A stretch of 64,000 bases of DNA from Trichoplax sp. H2 (lineage: Eukaryota > Placozoa > Uniplacotomia > Trichoplacea), in contig NOWV01000051.1 of assembly GCA_003344405.1 (NCBI GenBank), positions 248,001 through 312,000 on the forward strand, given 5' to 3'. Each line of letters opens with the position of its first letter. Position 1 is the stretch's first letter. The notes below the pieces were generated by a model that saw nothing but the letters and a program-made list of their open reading frames with translations, was not told the origin of the DNA and did no database searches. A program made the translations under genes and the position numbers. Below are positions 52,954 to 64,000 of the stretch, one piece after another.

Positions 52954-54550
52954 ATGATTCATGGCGGTCGTGAAGAAAACCGTCTGGAAGTGATGGACAA
53001 ACTCCAAAGCGAACGATGCCCAAAAATATGTTTGAATCTTATAAATTCATTCTATTTATTGAAATTATCTTATGCTGTGAAAGAAGACGAGCTGAACGAT
53101 ATAAGTTGAACTTAACTTGTAAAAGTTGCTGCGCCAATGAAGGAAAATATTCGGTATTACGGAGCTCAGTATGGAATTGAACTGACAAGAAGCGTTCGAG
53201 CCGCAAAAATTTTCACTAGAGAGTGATTCTTCTATTTTATTCATTTTTTTCTAGGACTAAATACCTCCATTCTAATAAATTGTAATGCATATTTCACAGA
53301 TGAAAGCATTAGGAGCAGCCTTTCCACTGGCTGTAAAGAATGCACACTGCAAGGTAGAGTGGAAACCTTCGCTAAAATCGCGTTCTGAATGGACTATGGC
53401 GCCAAATGGCGGTATTGAAGTTAAACGTTTATATAGGCATCCATCCAATCAGCTTTACTAATTTGAAAAATGAGCTAAAACTTGGTGATAAGATTAACGA
53501 AGAGCAGAGCTTTGAGGATTTAAAAGATCTTTCAAAAATTGAAACATGTTTTAAATAGTTATGACAATTCTTGTGCCCGCTGGAGTCTATTTGACCGCGG
53601 TCTTGCGGTAGCGAATTTTAAGGACTAGAGCTTTATGCCTGACATCTGCAAATAGTAGTTCATGCTGTAAGTTAACAGCTTGCGTAAAAAGTTTTCTCAT
53701 TCGATTCAGAGTAAGAAATGGACATTTCATAGACTTTTAGTTTGAAGGTATATCATCTCGAACGCTCTGGTCATGGCAATATCGCTATTAGGGATAAAAT
53801 CATGACATCAGCTAATAAGAAGAATAAATCAGCCTATTGTGCAATTGAGCTCATTTCACTTATGCATAAAAATCTCTAGTATTTAGCTCAAGTTGCCTTG
53901 TGCGTTCTTAAATATATCTACAATAGTTTGGGAGTCGTTTTGTTTCTAATTTAAATATGCTTAAATCATACGTAAATTGAGAATTATATTTGCAAGACTA
54001 GAGTAGCTGTGTTCAAGAACGCAGAGAGCAGCTTGAGCTAAGTACTGGAGCATTTTGTGGACAAATGGAATGGACTGTTGTATGCATGAATATCAATGCT
54101 TGGCCCCCGTCTACGTCGAATAAATCGCTCGTACTTGGGTTAGAAAAGACGTATAGAAGTCCCCTTCTGTCTCATCCACATCGTCTATTTGCACTATATG
54201 CTACCCCAAATCTATTCGAAATATGGCTTTGTTAATTAAACAGGGAAATTAGAAATAAAAGTTAATTTGGAACAGAATAGCGCAGATGAATACGAGTATC
54301 TACAAGGTCAAAGTACAACAAAATTCTGCTAAACTCTTTCTTATCCTCCGGACGTGTAGACATCAACATCTGTTTCCTGCCGGATATAACAGTACCTCTA
54401 CTTTAGTTCATAGCTTTTGCCTCAGGGTATAAAAAAATTCTTTATAATCTATTACCAGGTAATATTCGTCTATACAAAGAACAGAATGGGACTTTCGTAT
54501 GGACTCAAATATCGAAATCTAGTAACAAATTTCACCTGATATCACCCTAA
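52954..54550 (+). pseudogene. Interrupted coding-like region, possibly a Sec13/Seh1-like beta-propeller relic
   Basis: Several open pieces on one strand look protein-coding. MIHGGREENRLEVMDKLQ (52954-53106) and RYYGAQYGIELTRSVRAA (to ~53226) lie in different frames. CKVEWKPSLKSRSEW (53.3-53.45 kb) and INEEQSFEDLKDLSKIETCF (53.5 kb) follow. Then come a frame at 54005-54235 with VVCMNINAWPPSTSNK and RLFALYATPNLFEIW, a piece KLEIKVNLEQNSADEYEYLQ (54244-54306), and, after a CAG acceptor, NIRLYKEQNGTFVWTQIS up to TAA at 54550. The last pieces recall Sec13/Seh1 blades (pattern W-PS, LW, RLWKE-G-W-IS). Stops and missing splice sites between pieces suggest a decayed gene, but a fast-evolving intact gene with unseen introns is possible. 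Identity is tentative. Confidence 0.3.
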
Positions 54551-55391
54551 ATAAATTCCGGTTAATAAAGAATTAGAGACTCGCATTTCCAGATGCTATC
54601 GTTATGTATGAAGGTATAGTGAAGTCAATTCTTAAGGGTCTACAATAAATCTGGTTAACTGGATTGAAAACCTGAATTAAGCTTTATTACAATAAAACCA
54701 ACCGTAACTGTATTTACAACAAACTGTTAACAAGAAGAACTCCCGATCTACTCGTTGCATACGTTTATAAATCCTAGCGCATAACTCATTTAGTAATGGT
54801 AGTAACATTATCACGCTTCCAAACGCTCAGCATGGGCATTGAATTACCATATTTCACCTAGGCACGACCAACTAATCGTATTAAACTACGCAAGTATTAT
54901 ATCCTACTTTAGCACATATTAGTAATTCCATATTTAGATAAGAATACAACTCAAGTCCAAAATTTACGACACTATCCTAAGAAATCTCTTTGAAGTGGGA
55001 TAAAAATTTCCTGATAGGCAACTGATTGAAAATTCAATCGTTAGACGGTTACTCTTCTATCATCCGTCCTTCAGATAGTGTTACGAACAATCCGTAAACA
55101 TTTAATGATCAATCCAATCAAGTCATTAAAAGTAGGATAACACTGATGTTCAATAATTCTCTATTTTGTCATGACAACAGTAAAGGCCATCTTCTAATTA
55201 TAGTTATTTATACGTATCTATAAATAATCCTACTCCATAATCTAATTTATATTTCCTTCATCATTTTGTTCTATGATCGTACAGTAGTATCAATGCGAGT
55301 ACAATCTAAACTATAGTATATAAGCCATAACGATTTTTTTCAAAGTATGAAACGAAAAAATTTAGCCAATGTCAGAGATTAAGTTGGTGTA
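54551..55391. other. Intergenic, nothing recognised
   Basis: About 0.8 kb of AT-rich sequence between the propeller-like relic and the stop of the FYVE-armadillo gene; probably the latter's 3' UTR at its right end. Confidence 0.5.
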
Positions 55392-58300
55392 TTAAGTATC
55401 AAGTTCCCTGGCATACATTTTTAAATGACTTGAAATGCTTTTAAGAATTTCAGGTGTTTTAGCTATGACTTTTAAAAATTCTGCAGCACCATTCCTTGCC
55501 AAATAATCTATAGTTTCATCTGGGCAGTAAGATAGTAAATTGCAAAGTGCTCGTTCCGCTTGACAGCTAATTTTCTCGTTTTCCGACTGTAAAGACCAAT
55601 AAGAAATAAGTTAAGGGTTATTCATTTAGTCAACAGTAAATTAATCCATATATCAACACTTGAATAGACACTAGACATGCGAAATAAAAAAATCATTCAT
55701 AAGTCTACCATTAAAGATATTTTACAATTTTTTAGTACAGTAATACATATATATACAATTGATGGATATTAGACATGCAAACTGGAAAAATTCATTCGAA
55801 CGCCTGCCGTAAATGATATTTTACAATCTTTTTCAGTAAATTGATATACTGTACATGCCAACACATCAAATGGCCGTTAGATATGCGAAACAAAAAAATA
55901 TCGTCCAAAAGTGTACCTATAAGTGATATTTTATAATTTTTTCGGTCATTTAATATACGTGTCAACAATTAAATGGACGTTAGACATGCAAATTCAAAAA
56001 ATCTTTCAAACATCTACCTCTAAATGATATTTTATAATTTTTCAATAAATTAATATATCGATGTATATCACGTATCAACAAATTAAGTGGATGTTAGATA
56101 TGCTAAATAAGAACAGTATCATCCATAAATTTATCTATAGATGACATTTTATGATTTTTCAGTAATCTAATATATCGCATGTCAACAATTGAATAGATGT
56201 TAAACATGCAAAATAAAAAAATGTCATCTATAAATTTACCTATAAATGATATTTATAATTATTTTTTCGTATAAATTACTTTAAATATTCAACAGCTCTA
56301 TGCATATGAGACATGCAGAATAAGACATTCTTTCGTACGCAAGTTTACCTTTAAATGATATTTTATAATTTTTTCAAGATCTTTAACCTGTAATCAAGTA
56401 TCGAATAGAATATTGGAGATTAGACTAATTGAGTAGGGTAAATTGATCGATAGTCCTTACCAAGGCTTTAGCAGCGTTTTCGTATCGAGTAGTATTGGCA
56501 ATGCATCTCGCTATTTGATACTATGCAGCAACATTAGAAAAACGATAGAGATTATTCTTTAATTTTATTTACTGTATCTAGAAGATACTTGACATAATGA
56601 TTATTACAAACAACGGATTTTACCTCAACATCTTCACATTGACCATAATCAAGTATTAAATCGGTTAGGATAGCCAAATAATCAATTAGGCAAGCCTGTA
56701 AGTCAATTGGTGCAAAGAACAACTTAGTAATACTGCTATGTTATAGAGTAATGATAGGTAAGCATCTGATTTGTTTCAATATTAAAATCAGACGATATGT
56801 TTTACAATAGTGAGGTATAGTAGGAATATTTTACCTGATCTTGCTGACTGCATGCCAAATTGGCTAAAAGACAAACTGCATTTCTCATGACCTGAGAAAT
56901 AAATGATATCGATCCGTTATATTGGTTGTTAATGGTAAAGATGTAGGAGCTCGACTTATACCTGAATATTGTCCGGTCTTTGCATTAAAACCTTAGATAT
57001 GCATTTACCAGAAGAGAAATCTTCCTATGTGTATAAGTCATTTAATTTAAACGTAAATTATGACTTTAAAATGCTGAACGAATAGGGAATGTAGAATAAT
57101 AAATTGTAATATGGAATCTACAATGTACACTGTCTATGCCTTAGATAATAGAGTCAATAAAGTTGATGTAAATCTAACTTGAAATATTCTGTGCCTAGCC
57201 CATTCTGAACCCATAGAAAGACTGGATAAACATTTCAAGGCAATTTCTTGCATCTTTATTGAAATTAGAAGTATGGTGTGCATAACTTGAAGATCTTTTC
57301 TGAAATAGTTTTAATTTAAAATTTTGTAACACGCTTGATCCTTGACTTACATGTTCATCAGACGATGTCGTCAACCTTAGCAATTTCTGTAATGCATTAT
57401 CGTCACCCTACGAATAGCAATTTTAAAGCTATGTGAAACACCAAGTATATGCTAGACTCAGAGTTCTACTGAATATCGCAAGCGCATACTATCGATTTTT
57501 GATATTAAAACAACTTTTAAGCTATTAAAATTTTATCTTACTGTTATAACTGTCGCATGATTAGCCTGGTCTTCCAATATTAAACTAAGAGTTCTAACGG
57601 CTAGCAATGCAGTTCCATCATCAATTTCGCATAAATGCAGTACACTCCTTAGTGTACCATCTTCTAGCGCTGGAAAGTAAGTGTATCATGTAATCGCCAT
57701 TAATCAAGTCATAAGTTATGCTTTAAAATGAACTCGACTACTCAAGCTATTCTATTTGCTCGACATAAAATAAATCAATTACGATAACTTTCGTCAACAT
57801 ACTGTACTGCACTATACCTTGTACTTTAAGATTGGGTGCCTTGCAAAAGATCATTAAAGAACCAATTCCATCGTAGAGTGCAGAACCGTATTCTTTATCG
57901 GTATTTTTGAGTATACTAAATGACGATTAATGAAGATCGTAAATTAGCACGATTTAAACACGACGATAGAATTATCACAACGATGAGACATTGTCTGACT
58001 AGATATTGACATTTTCTACCTGTTCACTGCCTTGATTGCACCCGTTATTGCCATATATTCATGTAAAGGCGGATAAGTAGCCAAAGTATGAATAGCACTC
58101 AATAAACATTTTCGAATTTCTATATTATCTATCATTGCTAATTGAACTATCGCTTGCATGCCACCAAATTGGATCGCCTAAAATAAGGATAGGATAGTTA
58201 ATTATACAGTACTATCTGTCCATCATTAATGGGTTCTTGCTTTCAGGGATAAAATAATAAACGTAATTGACTCACTTTCCTAATTCCATCACTTGTTTGC

Positions 58301-59206
58301 AACATATCATTTATTTCTAGTGCTGCTATGTGCTGTTCACTCTAGGAAAAGAAATAACATTAAAATGGTAGGTAAGCAGCTTACAACCATGCCTACCCAA
58401 AGGTAATACGGCTAAACAGAATAGTATAGAAGTCTAATACTATTTCAAGAAATCTTACAGGCTGTGATGAAATTGACTGAGCAACTAAGACTGCTATAGG
58501 TTTGCACGAATCACAAACTCTTTCGGATTCCATCAAGTTATACTGTGGTAGGATAATCTAGTAATAAACGTGAAATATCATTCTTAAGTGAATCTAATAA
58601 ACTAGCAACTTCTAGAGTATATCTTCCTTCAAGTTCCTTTTGAACCGTTAGGCTATATCTTACTTTATCCTTGCAACATTTGTTGCAAAATACATCTCCA
58701 CATTGCCTACAGTGGTGCTTCCGCCGCAATTGATTAAATTTACTGTCGCACAATCGGCATGACTGAACATCATAATCGGCTACCCACCTACAGCATAAGA
58801 GAAGATGAAATTTGATGATATCCATGATTGCTTAGATATACTATTATGCATGGCCATGGTATGTGTCAATAGGAACAACCTAGGGAAGAAAAGATGATTA
58901 AACTACAAACAACTGGCAGCTACTGTTGTACTATCTCTCGCTAATGAAATATCCTTTCTAGGAGAGGGTAACAAAACAATTACTAAATTCTGTAAGATTA
59001 TCATGCCTACAAAATATCAGATGTCATTTTTAACTCGTGGAAGTATATTTGCTGCAGGTTATGAATAATTTGATCAATAAAATGATGGGGTTGCTGTTTG
59101 TTTTTAAATATGACATCCAGGGATTCGATTTTTAGATAGAGCAATATAATCTTTTGTAAATCTATTTTCGTCCAATTTCCAGATACAACTTGTAGATTAA
59201 CCAAGT
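55392..59206 (-). CDS. FYVE zinc-finger plus armadillo-repeat protein, multi-exon (5' end incomplete)
   Basis: Predicted PI(3)P-binding endosomal protein. The exon at 59206-59011 codes a helical N-terminal segment (NLQVVSGNWTKIDLQKI ... QQIYFHELKMTSDIL). It splices in phase to the FYVE exon (58787-58544): WVADYDVQSCRLC, then RRKHHCRQCGDVFCNKCC, i.e. the WxxD, R(R/K)HHCR and paired-Cys signatures. Downstream exons give armadillo-type helices: EINDMLQTSDGIRKV (58.3 kb), AIQFGGMQAIVQLAMIDNIE (58.15 kb), GSALYDGIGSLMIFCKAPNL (57.85 kb), LEDGTLRSVLHLCEIDDGTA (57.65 kb), GDDNALQKLLRL (57.4 kb), VMRNAVCLLANLA (56.88 kb), IARCIANTTRYENAAKAL (56.5 kb), and a last exon with QAERALCNLLSYCPDETIDY ending ARELDT, stop at 55394-55392. 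I know no named family member with this order and give no symbol. A candidate first exon at 59430-59336 (MLRIDGVDICLAKVEGRK) does not join in phase at its obvious donor. Confidence 0.85.
55660..56330. repeat. Intronic minisatellite, seven ~105-bp degenerate copies
   Basis: The anchor GTTAGACATGCAAA (variants allowed) recurs near 55672, 55769, 55879, 55980, 56093, 56198 and 56309, each followed by TCTACC(T)NTAAATGATATTTTA-like sequence and TAATTTTTC. The array fills most of the last intron of the FYVE-armadillo gene. Units carry substitutions and small indels, so the array is old. Confidence 0.9.
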
Positions 59207-59335
59207 CTTAGTGCACTAATTTCACCATTATTCCATACAGGAATGAATATCCTTCAACGTTTAATTGCAACTCATGTATAGGACATTATAAAGGCTCTAA
59301 GTTTAAGTAAACGATGAATAGTCAAAAATAGATAC

Positions 59336-59430
59336 CTTGATTTCGTCAGACGAAAAGGTACAGAGGAGAAACAATTTTTTCGACCTTCCACCTTGGCCAG
59401 GCAAATATCAACTCCATCGATACGAAGCAT
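59336..59430 (-). other. Candidate first exon of the FYVE-armadillo gene
   Basis: ATG at 59430-59428 opens MLRIDGVDICLAKVEGRK, then FSSVPFRLTKS, ending at an AAG|GTATCT donor. The composition looks coding and the strand and position fit. The donor leaves two bases of a codon, whereas the next exon at 59206 needs one, so either a small exon is missing between them or this is not the true first exon. Confidence 0.35.
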
Positions 59431-62400
59431 GATTAACGTCGTTTATAGGTATCCTTTCCAAAAAATTGTTTACTCCCACACTGTATCATTGATATTGGCT
59501 TCAATTTCCCTACTAGAATTAGGGGATATCTGTATATCGTATTCCCTGAACTACTGAAATTATATCGACGAATCGATCGATGATAAATTAAATTACAGTA
59601 ATCAATGCCGGATGTGCTAAATATGTCGAATATCGGACAAGGTAAATTATATAGTCTTCAAATTCAATATTGGTCTATATAAAGAAGAAGAATATTATCG
59701 GTTGTAACTTATTTTAATCAACTGGGTAATCGTTGTGTCTCCACTCATCAACTTTGCAATGAGGTACAATTAGATTAGAAGAATTGACTACTTCCACTCT
59801 TCCGCGAGGATTATCTTACTGTGCTTAATGATGATATAGTTTACTTAGTTATGCCGCTATTGCGTTATAGTTACATGGTGTAAAAGCACTCCTGCATCTC
59901 GTCACAAAACGTAGTCAAGAGCTCTATTTAATCCTCATGATGAAGAAAAATTTTCCGATTGCTAGCCATGCTGGGACTAATTAACTGTAAACAAACAAGT
60001 AGGAGGTGCCAGTAGTATCGATGCTCGATTACTGAGTCACCCGATGCTGTCAATATATTTGTATGAGAAATTGGGTAGAGAGTATTTTGACTAGGTCGAC
60101 TTATGCCAGTTTAGGATTACTCTTTCATCTGTAATTATACTAATGATAGAATGTCTAAGAGATTGATTGATTCATATACTGTATAAAATCGCAGATTAAC
60201 TACTCAGGCAGCTTCTATAGTTGGCATCGATTTCAGATATTTGAGAAAGTCGAGGGAGTAACGTTATGGAATACTGTGGATAGACGACGATACGATCAAG
60301 GATTGCGAGTTGGAATATTTGAGGCAGAAAATCGAAATCTTCAATCATAGAAAATCACCTGGAGAGTTTTATGAATAGGTCGAGCCATGTTAGTCTATAA
60401 TAACTACTTTACCTGTAATTATATTGTATCTAGTAAATTAAATGAATATAAATCGCATGATACATACGGTGCAGGATTGGAGACCAACTACATAAACATT
60501 TTAATATTTGGTACTGTTACAAATCTAAGTTTGTAGCTAGGAAAATTATTAAAGCTACTACAGAAACTATAGTACGATGAATCTACTGTCAGGTTTGTCT
60601 TTCCTGACATTTATCAACAGTACACTCTAAATACTGGCGATCTCCTATCACCAAGAGGAACAGTAATACCACCAGTCTCTCTTTTAACAAATCTGAATCC
60701 AAACTTTATTGAAAAAAATTAATCAGTTTATGGTAATAAGTCAACATAAACATATGAGTTATCATTTCATAGATAATAGTATAAAAATATCCACTTATCC
60801 ATTAAAGTCATGCAAAACGTTATAGATAAATTAATATTAACATATTCTCAGATAAGTAATCCTAAGGAAACTATGTTACAGCAGCTATGCAAATGTTACT
60901 TCTCAACAAGCGTCCATTTTGGATACTTGACAAAGTTTAGAGGGTAATACTGGTAATAAACAGTTAGGTAATGCTCGCTAAGGACTATAAGGTGAAATAT
61001 TAGAAGCAATAATTCAAATTATCAATTAGCTCTTGATTAACTAAATGTTTGTCATAGATTGAAGCAAGAAACTTTACATAGTGTACGCTGGCTCAAGTCT
61101 GCTTTATTTGAATGTTCATCTTTAGCTACTAAAAAAACAGTTACAAGTTAAGGCCATTTTAAGCTGAAAAATAGCGTAAAGTAGAGACTCCATACGATGG
61201 GACATAATGTCGTATAAATAAACGATCATAAACATGTCTCATCACTATACAAACAATAATCATCCAGTATAGCTTGAAACGATGCAATTTAAATCTAAAC
61301 ATGCAGCTAATACAGAGTGATTACGGTATATAATTGAAGCTATTAGCCACTAATGTATCAAGTACTAGCAGGTAATCTCACCTCTATATTGTTTCGGATT
61401 CAATATCTATGTCAATTTCTGTGTTAGCAGCTGTTACCTCTTGCCTGGTCTCATGATTGATATTACGGATTAATGATCTACCCGTCTTTTGTCTGACTTT
61501 AAATTATCAAGGCTCCTTAAATTACCGTATCTTTGAGAATTTTTTGTTTTCCCTGAAACTAGACTTCCCTTTACACAAAATTGATGCAGATAAAAGCTTA
61601 CTATCGTATGCAATTCTATCTACGGTATTATCATACCATGACAAGTCATACATATACAAGTATTGCAGTGCTATAACTAACATACTTACGAACGTTACAA
61701 TTTCAAATAACATATTAGATAACTTACTGTATGCTATGAGACATCGTAATATCAAATTGATTACCTCAGTTATTCTATAGATGAAATTGTTACCATAAAA
61801 CTTTGATAAATTTTAAATATGCTTATATGTTTGCAAATGCAGCCTGGATGATACCTTTCTACTTTAATTAATAATGGTTACAATCGAGTCTTTAATGAAC
61901 GACATATTTTAACCCATGCTTTAAACATCATTTAACTAGTGTAAGACAGAAAATATGTTCATTAATGCTTCCGGAAACGAGTACATTTAAAGAAAGTGTA
62001 TAAAATATAAAGTATTACTTGTATTTGTAAGCTATTATGATGTATCTTATTATCAGCACAATGATGATTGCGAATAAGTTCAGCCAGATGATTTGTATTA
62101 TTTCATCCCTTTAAATACAGTGGCACACTGGTTGGATTATAAATTAATAACCACGTATCAATGATCTCGTGATTTAGAAAGCTTTATAATTTAGCAGCCT
62201 TAATAGGCCAGATAGTTTGAGAATAAATCTTGTTCTAGTATAAGCATAAATTTGTAACAGCTGTGATCGCATAGCATTGATAAAATGGATGGAGTATAAA
62301 ATCATGCACATTGATGCTGGTAATGTTATAAACTTCACAAACGTCTGTTTTTTAAGCGATTAGTAGTGTGTATAGACTTTAGTAGCCGTACATAAGGCCT

Positions 62401-63890
62401 TTATTTAGAACATTATGTAGTAAAATATTTTATACTGATAGGTAAAATAAAGCCGTTTTGTGACCGAAATGAAATATTTCTATAATAGTATTATTAGTAT
62501 TAAATTATGTGAAAGATCCGAAAGGTATATTAAAAAAAATTTCTTTATCTTAAACAAAGAAAGGTCTTAGGGGCATAGAATTTAAAAATATTTAGAAATC
62601 TTCTTGGAAACTTAATATACTCAGTATTTTATAAAATATCTAGAATAAACTCTAGTATATTTTAATTATGTTTCTATATTTAAGATGGCAGGAATTTACT
62701 TTAATAGGAGAGTAAACTGACACCATTTTAGGTATAACCATTGTAACTGATCCTGTTGTATTCTGGGAGATTAAAAAAATGAATAAAATAATACTTTAGT
62801 CAATCCAAACATGAACTGAAATACTCATATATTGTTAATAGTTCAAATTCCGATAATTTAAATTATCAGCAATACAGTCTGCTGTTTCATAAACTTTAGT
62901 CAAAGCTACGTATATGTGAATTCGAATAACTGTAATGCTATAGTATTGCAATATTAAAAGCTTACTGGTAATTTTTACAATATTAATTCCTAAAGGACTT
63001 CGAAGAATGATGATCATCAGATTGATTTATTCGTAATTATCGTGGAGTGGTGATTTAAAAATGCATAAAATTATTGCTGCATAATACTGTGCTTAATATT
63101 ATTACCACTATTAATGTGAACTTTAAGCTATTTGCTTCAAATCTATGTAGTAGAACAATACATATAGTTTAAAGAGTAAACTTTTTCTATAAATATATAA
63201 GCATGTTGAGCTTCGTAAAGGTATTCTAAAGGTGTTACTGCATGACTTATATCTATAGAATTTAAATAAATATATTTCAATTTAAAAATATCTACAAACA
63301 AGGTATTATTCAAAATTGATGTAATAGAACTATAGTATAAATATGATGTACTGGAATGTGTGTCTATTTCTTTTCGGTCATGGCATTATTCACTAACCTA
63401 TGCGCAAATGAGATAAATACTTCTAAGATTGTAATATAGGAAAAAGTTCACTAGCAGCACAGAAATTATGCCACGTGCATTAAAATAAAATTGCTATATT
63501 ATAACTAATTCATGAATATTGCTAGTAAAAAAAACAACAGCCGTATTCTGTAACTGTTGTTTTAAAAAAATTAAACGAATTCGAATAAATTGTATACAAT
63601 ATTACTTGCCAACAAAAGTAAGATTATAGGAATTTATTTAAATTGTACTGATGATGCATCAAAATTTAAATTGGTCCGTATTTACGAAATTACAATAATT
63701 TTACGTAAGTAACTGTTGAAAAGAGTTATTGATACTTAAATTCCTATAAATATGAAGAATAAAAAATTGTATCTTCATTTTTTGTCTGCAGCAAATAATT
63801 TCAATTTTATTCTTTTGCTTTAATCATTCTCTGTGAATAAACACTTGTTCAATCTCGGAAAGAAGAAAAAAATTAGAAAACGAAAGTGTA
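59431..63890. other. Region without a recognised gene
   Basis: About 4.4 kb, very AT-rich towards the right. The longest open frame (61457-61780, 107 codons) has an AT-driven composition and an overlapping open frame on the other strand, so I treat it as chance. A diverged duplication pairs about 60087-60150 (GACTAGGTCGACTTATGCCA) with about 60372-60432 (GAATAGGTCGAGCCATGTTA), about 285 bp apart. Confidence 0.5.
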
Positions 63891-63895
63891 TGCTT

Positions 63896-64000
63896 TATAT
63901 AAGGCTATCAATAGTTCTTGCCAGCACTAGCAGTTAGTTACTCTTGTCAGCCAGTATAACAATGATTTTATCCCAACTAAGAAAGATTTCTGTACTTTGT
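63896..64000 (+). promoter_or_regulatory. Possible TATA-type core promoter and start of a gene leaving the window
   Basis: TTATATAAGG at 63895-63904 is followed about 60 bp later by ATG at 63962. The frame (MILSQLRKISVLC) stays open to the window edge. The spacing would put transcription start near 63926-63932 and give a short leader. TATA-like words are common in AT-rich DNA, so this is only a candidate. Confidence 0.25.

Noticed and set aside
53290-53460. Partial duplicate of NUP160 exon 1 (shared W and SEW spacing)
   Set aside because: Only a few residues match, the nucleotide sequences differ, and the nearby fragments fit a small WD40 protein at least as well.
58787-58825. FYVE exon starting at its own ATG (MDIIKFHLLLCC)
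   Set aside because: The CTGTAG acceptor at 58788 joins in exact phase to the upstream exon ending SDIL, giving a typical lead-in to the FYVE domain.
61457-61780. 107-codon open frame
   Set aside because: Ile/Leu/Asn-rich AT-driven composition, an overlapping open frame on the other strand, no family recognised and no splice context.

Overview
The window looks like genomic DNA of an early-branching animal; a placozoan (Trichoplax/Hoilungia type) is my best guess. The evidence: AT-rich DNA; genes split into many small exons by short GT...AG introns; and animal-type proteins, namely an MRCK kinase with CNH and CRIB domains and a K+-dependent Na+/Ca2+ exchanger. No bacterial operons, CRISPR array, or recognisable intact transposon or virus was seen. 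The species assignment is inference. All gene models were spliced by eye from protein similarity I recognise plus splice-site phase, so micro-exons and first exons are the least certain parts.

Layout: (1) ~0.9-10.4 kb, plus strand: NCKX-type exchanger (SLC24 family) with a large intron that carries a 3 x 104-bp repeat. (2) 10.4-15.9 kb: no secure gene, several simple repeats. (3) 15.9-29.2 kb, plus: MRCK/CDC42-binding kinase (kinase, coiled coil, PH, CNH, CRIB) apparently lacking the C1 domain. (4) 31.0-36.5 kb, minus: SART1/Snu66 splicing factor, convergent with MRCK. (5) 36.5-40.7 kb: satellite-like array, then a 3-copy GC-richer repeat containing CCGCCATTTTGC (YY1-like) and a palindromic TACTGTAC cluster, just upstream of (6) NUP160, plus, 40.7-49.8 kb. 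(7) 50.5-52.5 kb, minus: acylphosphatase in four exons, including a 17-nt micro-exon. (8) 52.95-54.55 kb, plus: coding-like but interrupted beta-propeller-like fragments, divergent from the acylphosphatase. (9) 55.4-59.2 kb, minus: a FYVE plus armadillo-repeat protein with an intronic minisatellite. (10) 59.4-64 kb: no secure gene, ending in a possible TATA-type promoter and start codon.

These are unrelated housekeeping and signalling genes (ion transport, Rho-GTPase effector signalling, tri-snRNP splicing, nuclear pore scaffold, acyl-phosphate hydrolysis, endosomal phosphoinositide binding). I see no coordinated gene system. The points most worth checking are the C1-less MRCK, the acylphosphatase micro-exon and N-terminal extension, the repeat/palindrome modules near gene starts, the FYVE-first armadillo architecture, and the propeller-like relic beside NUP160.
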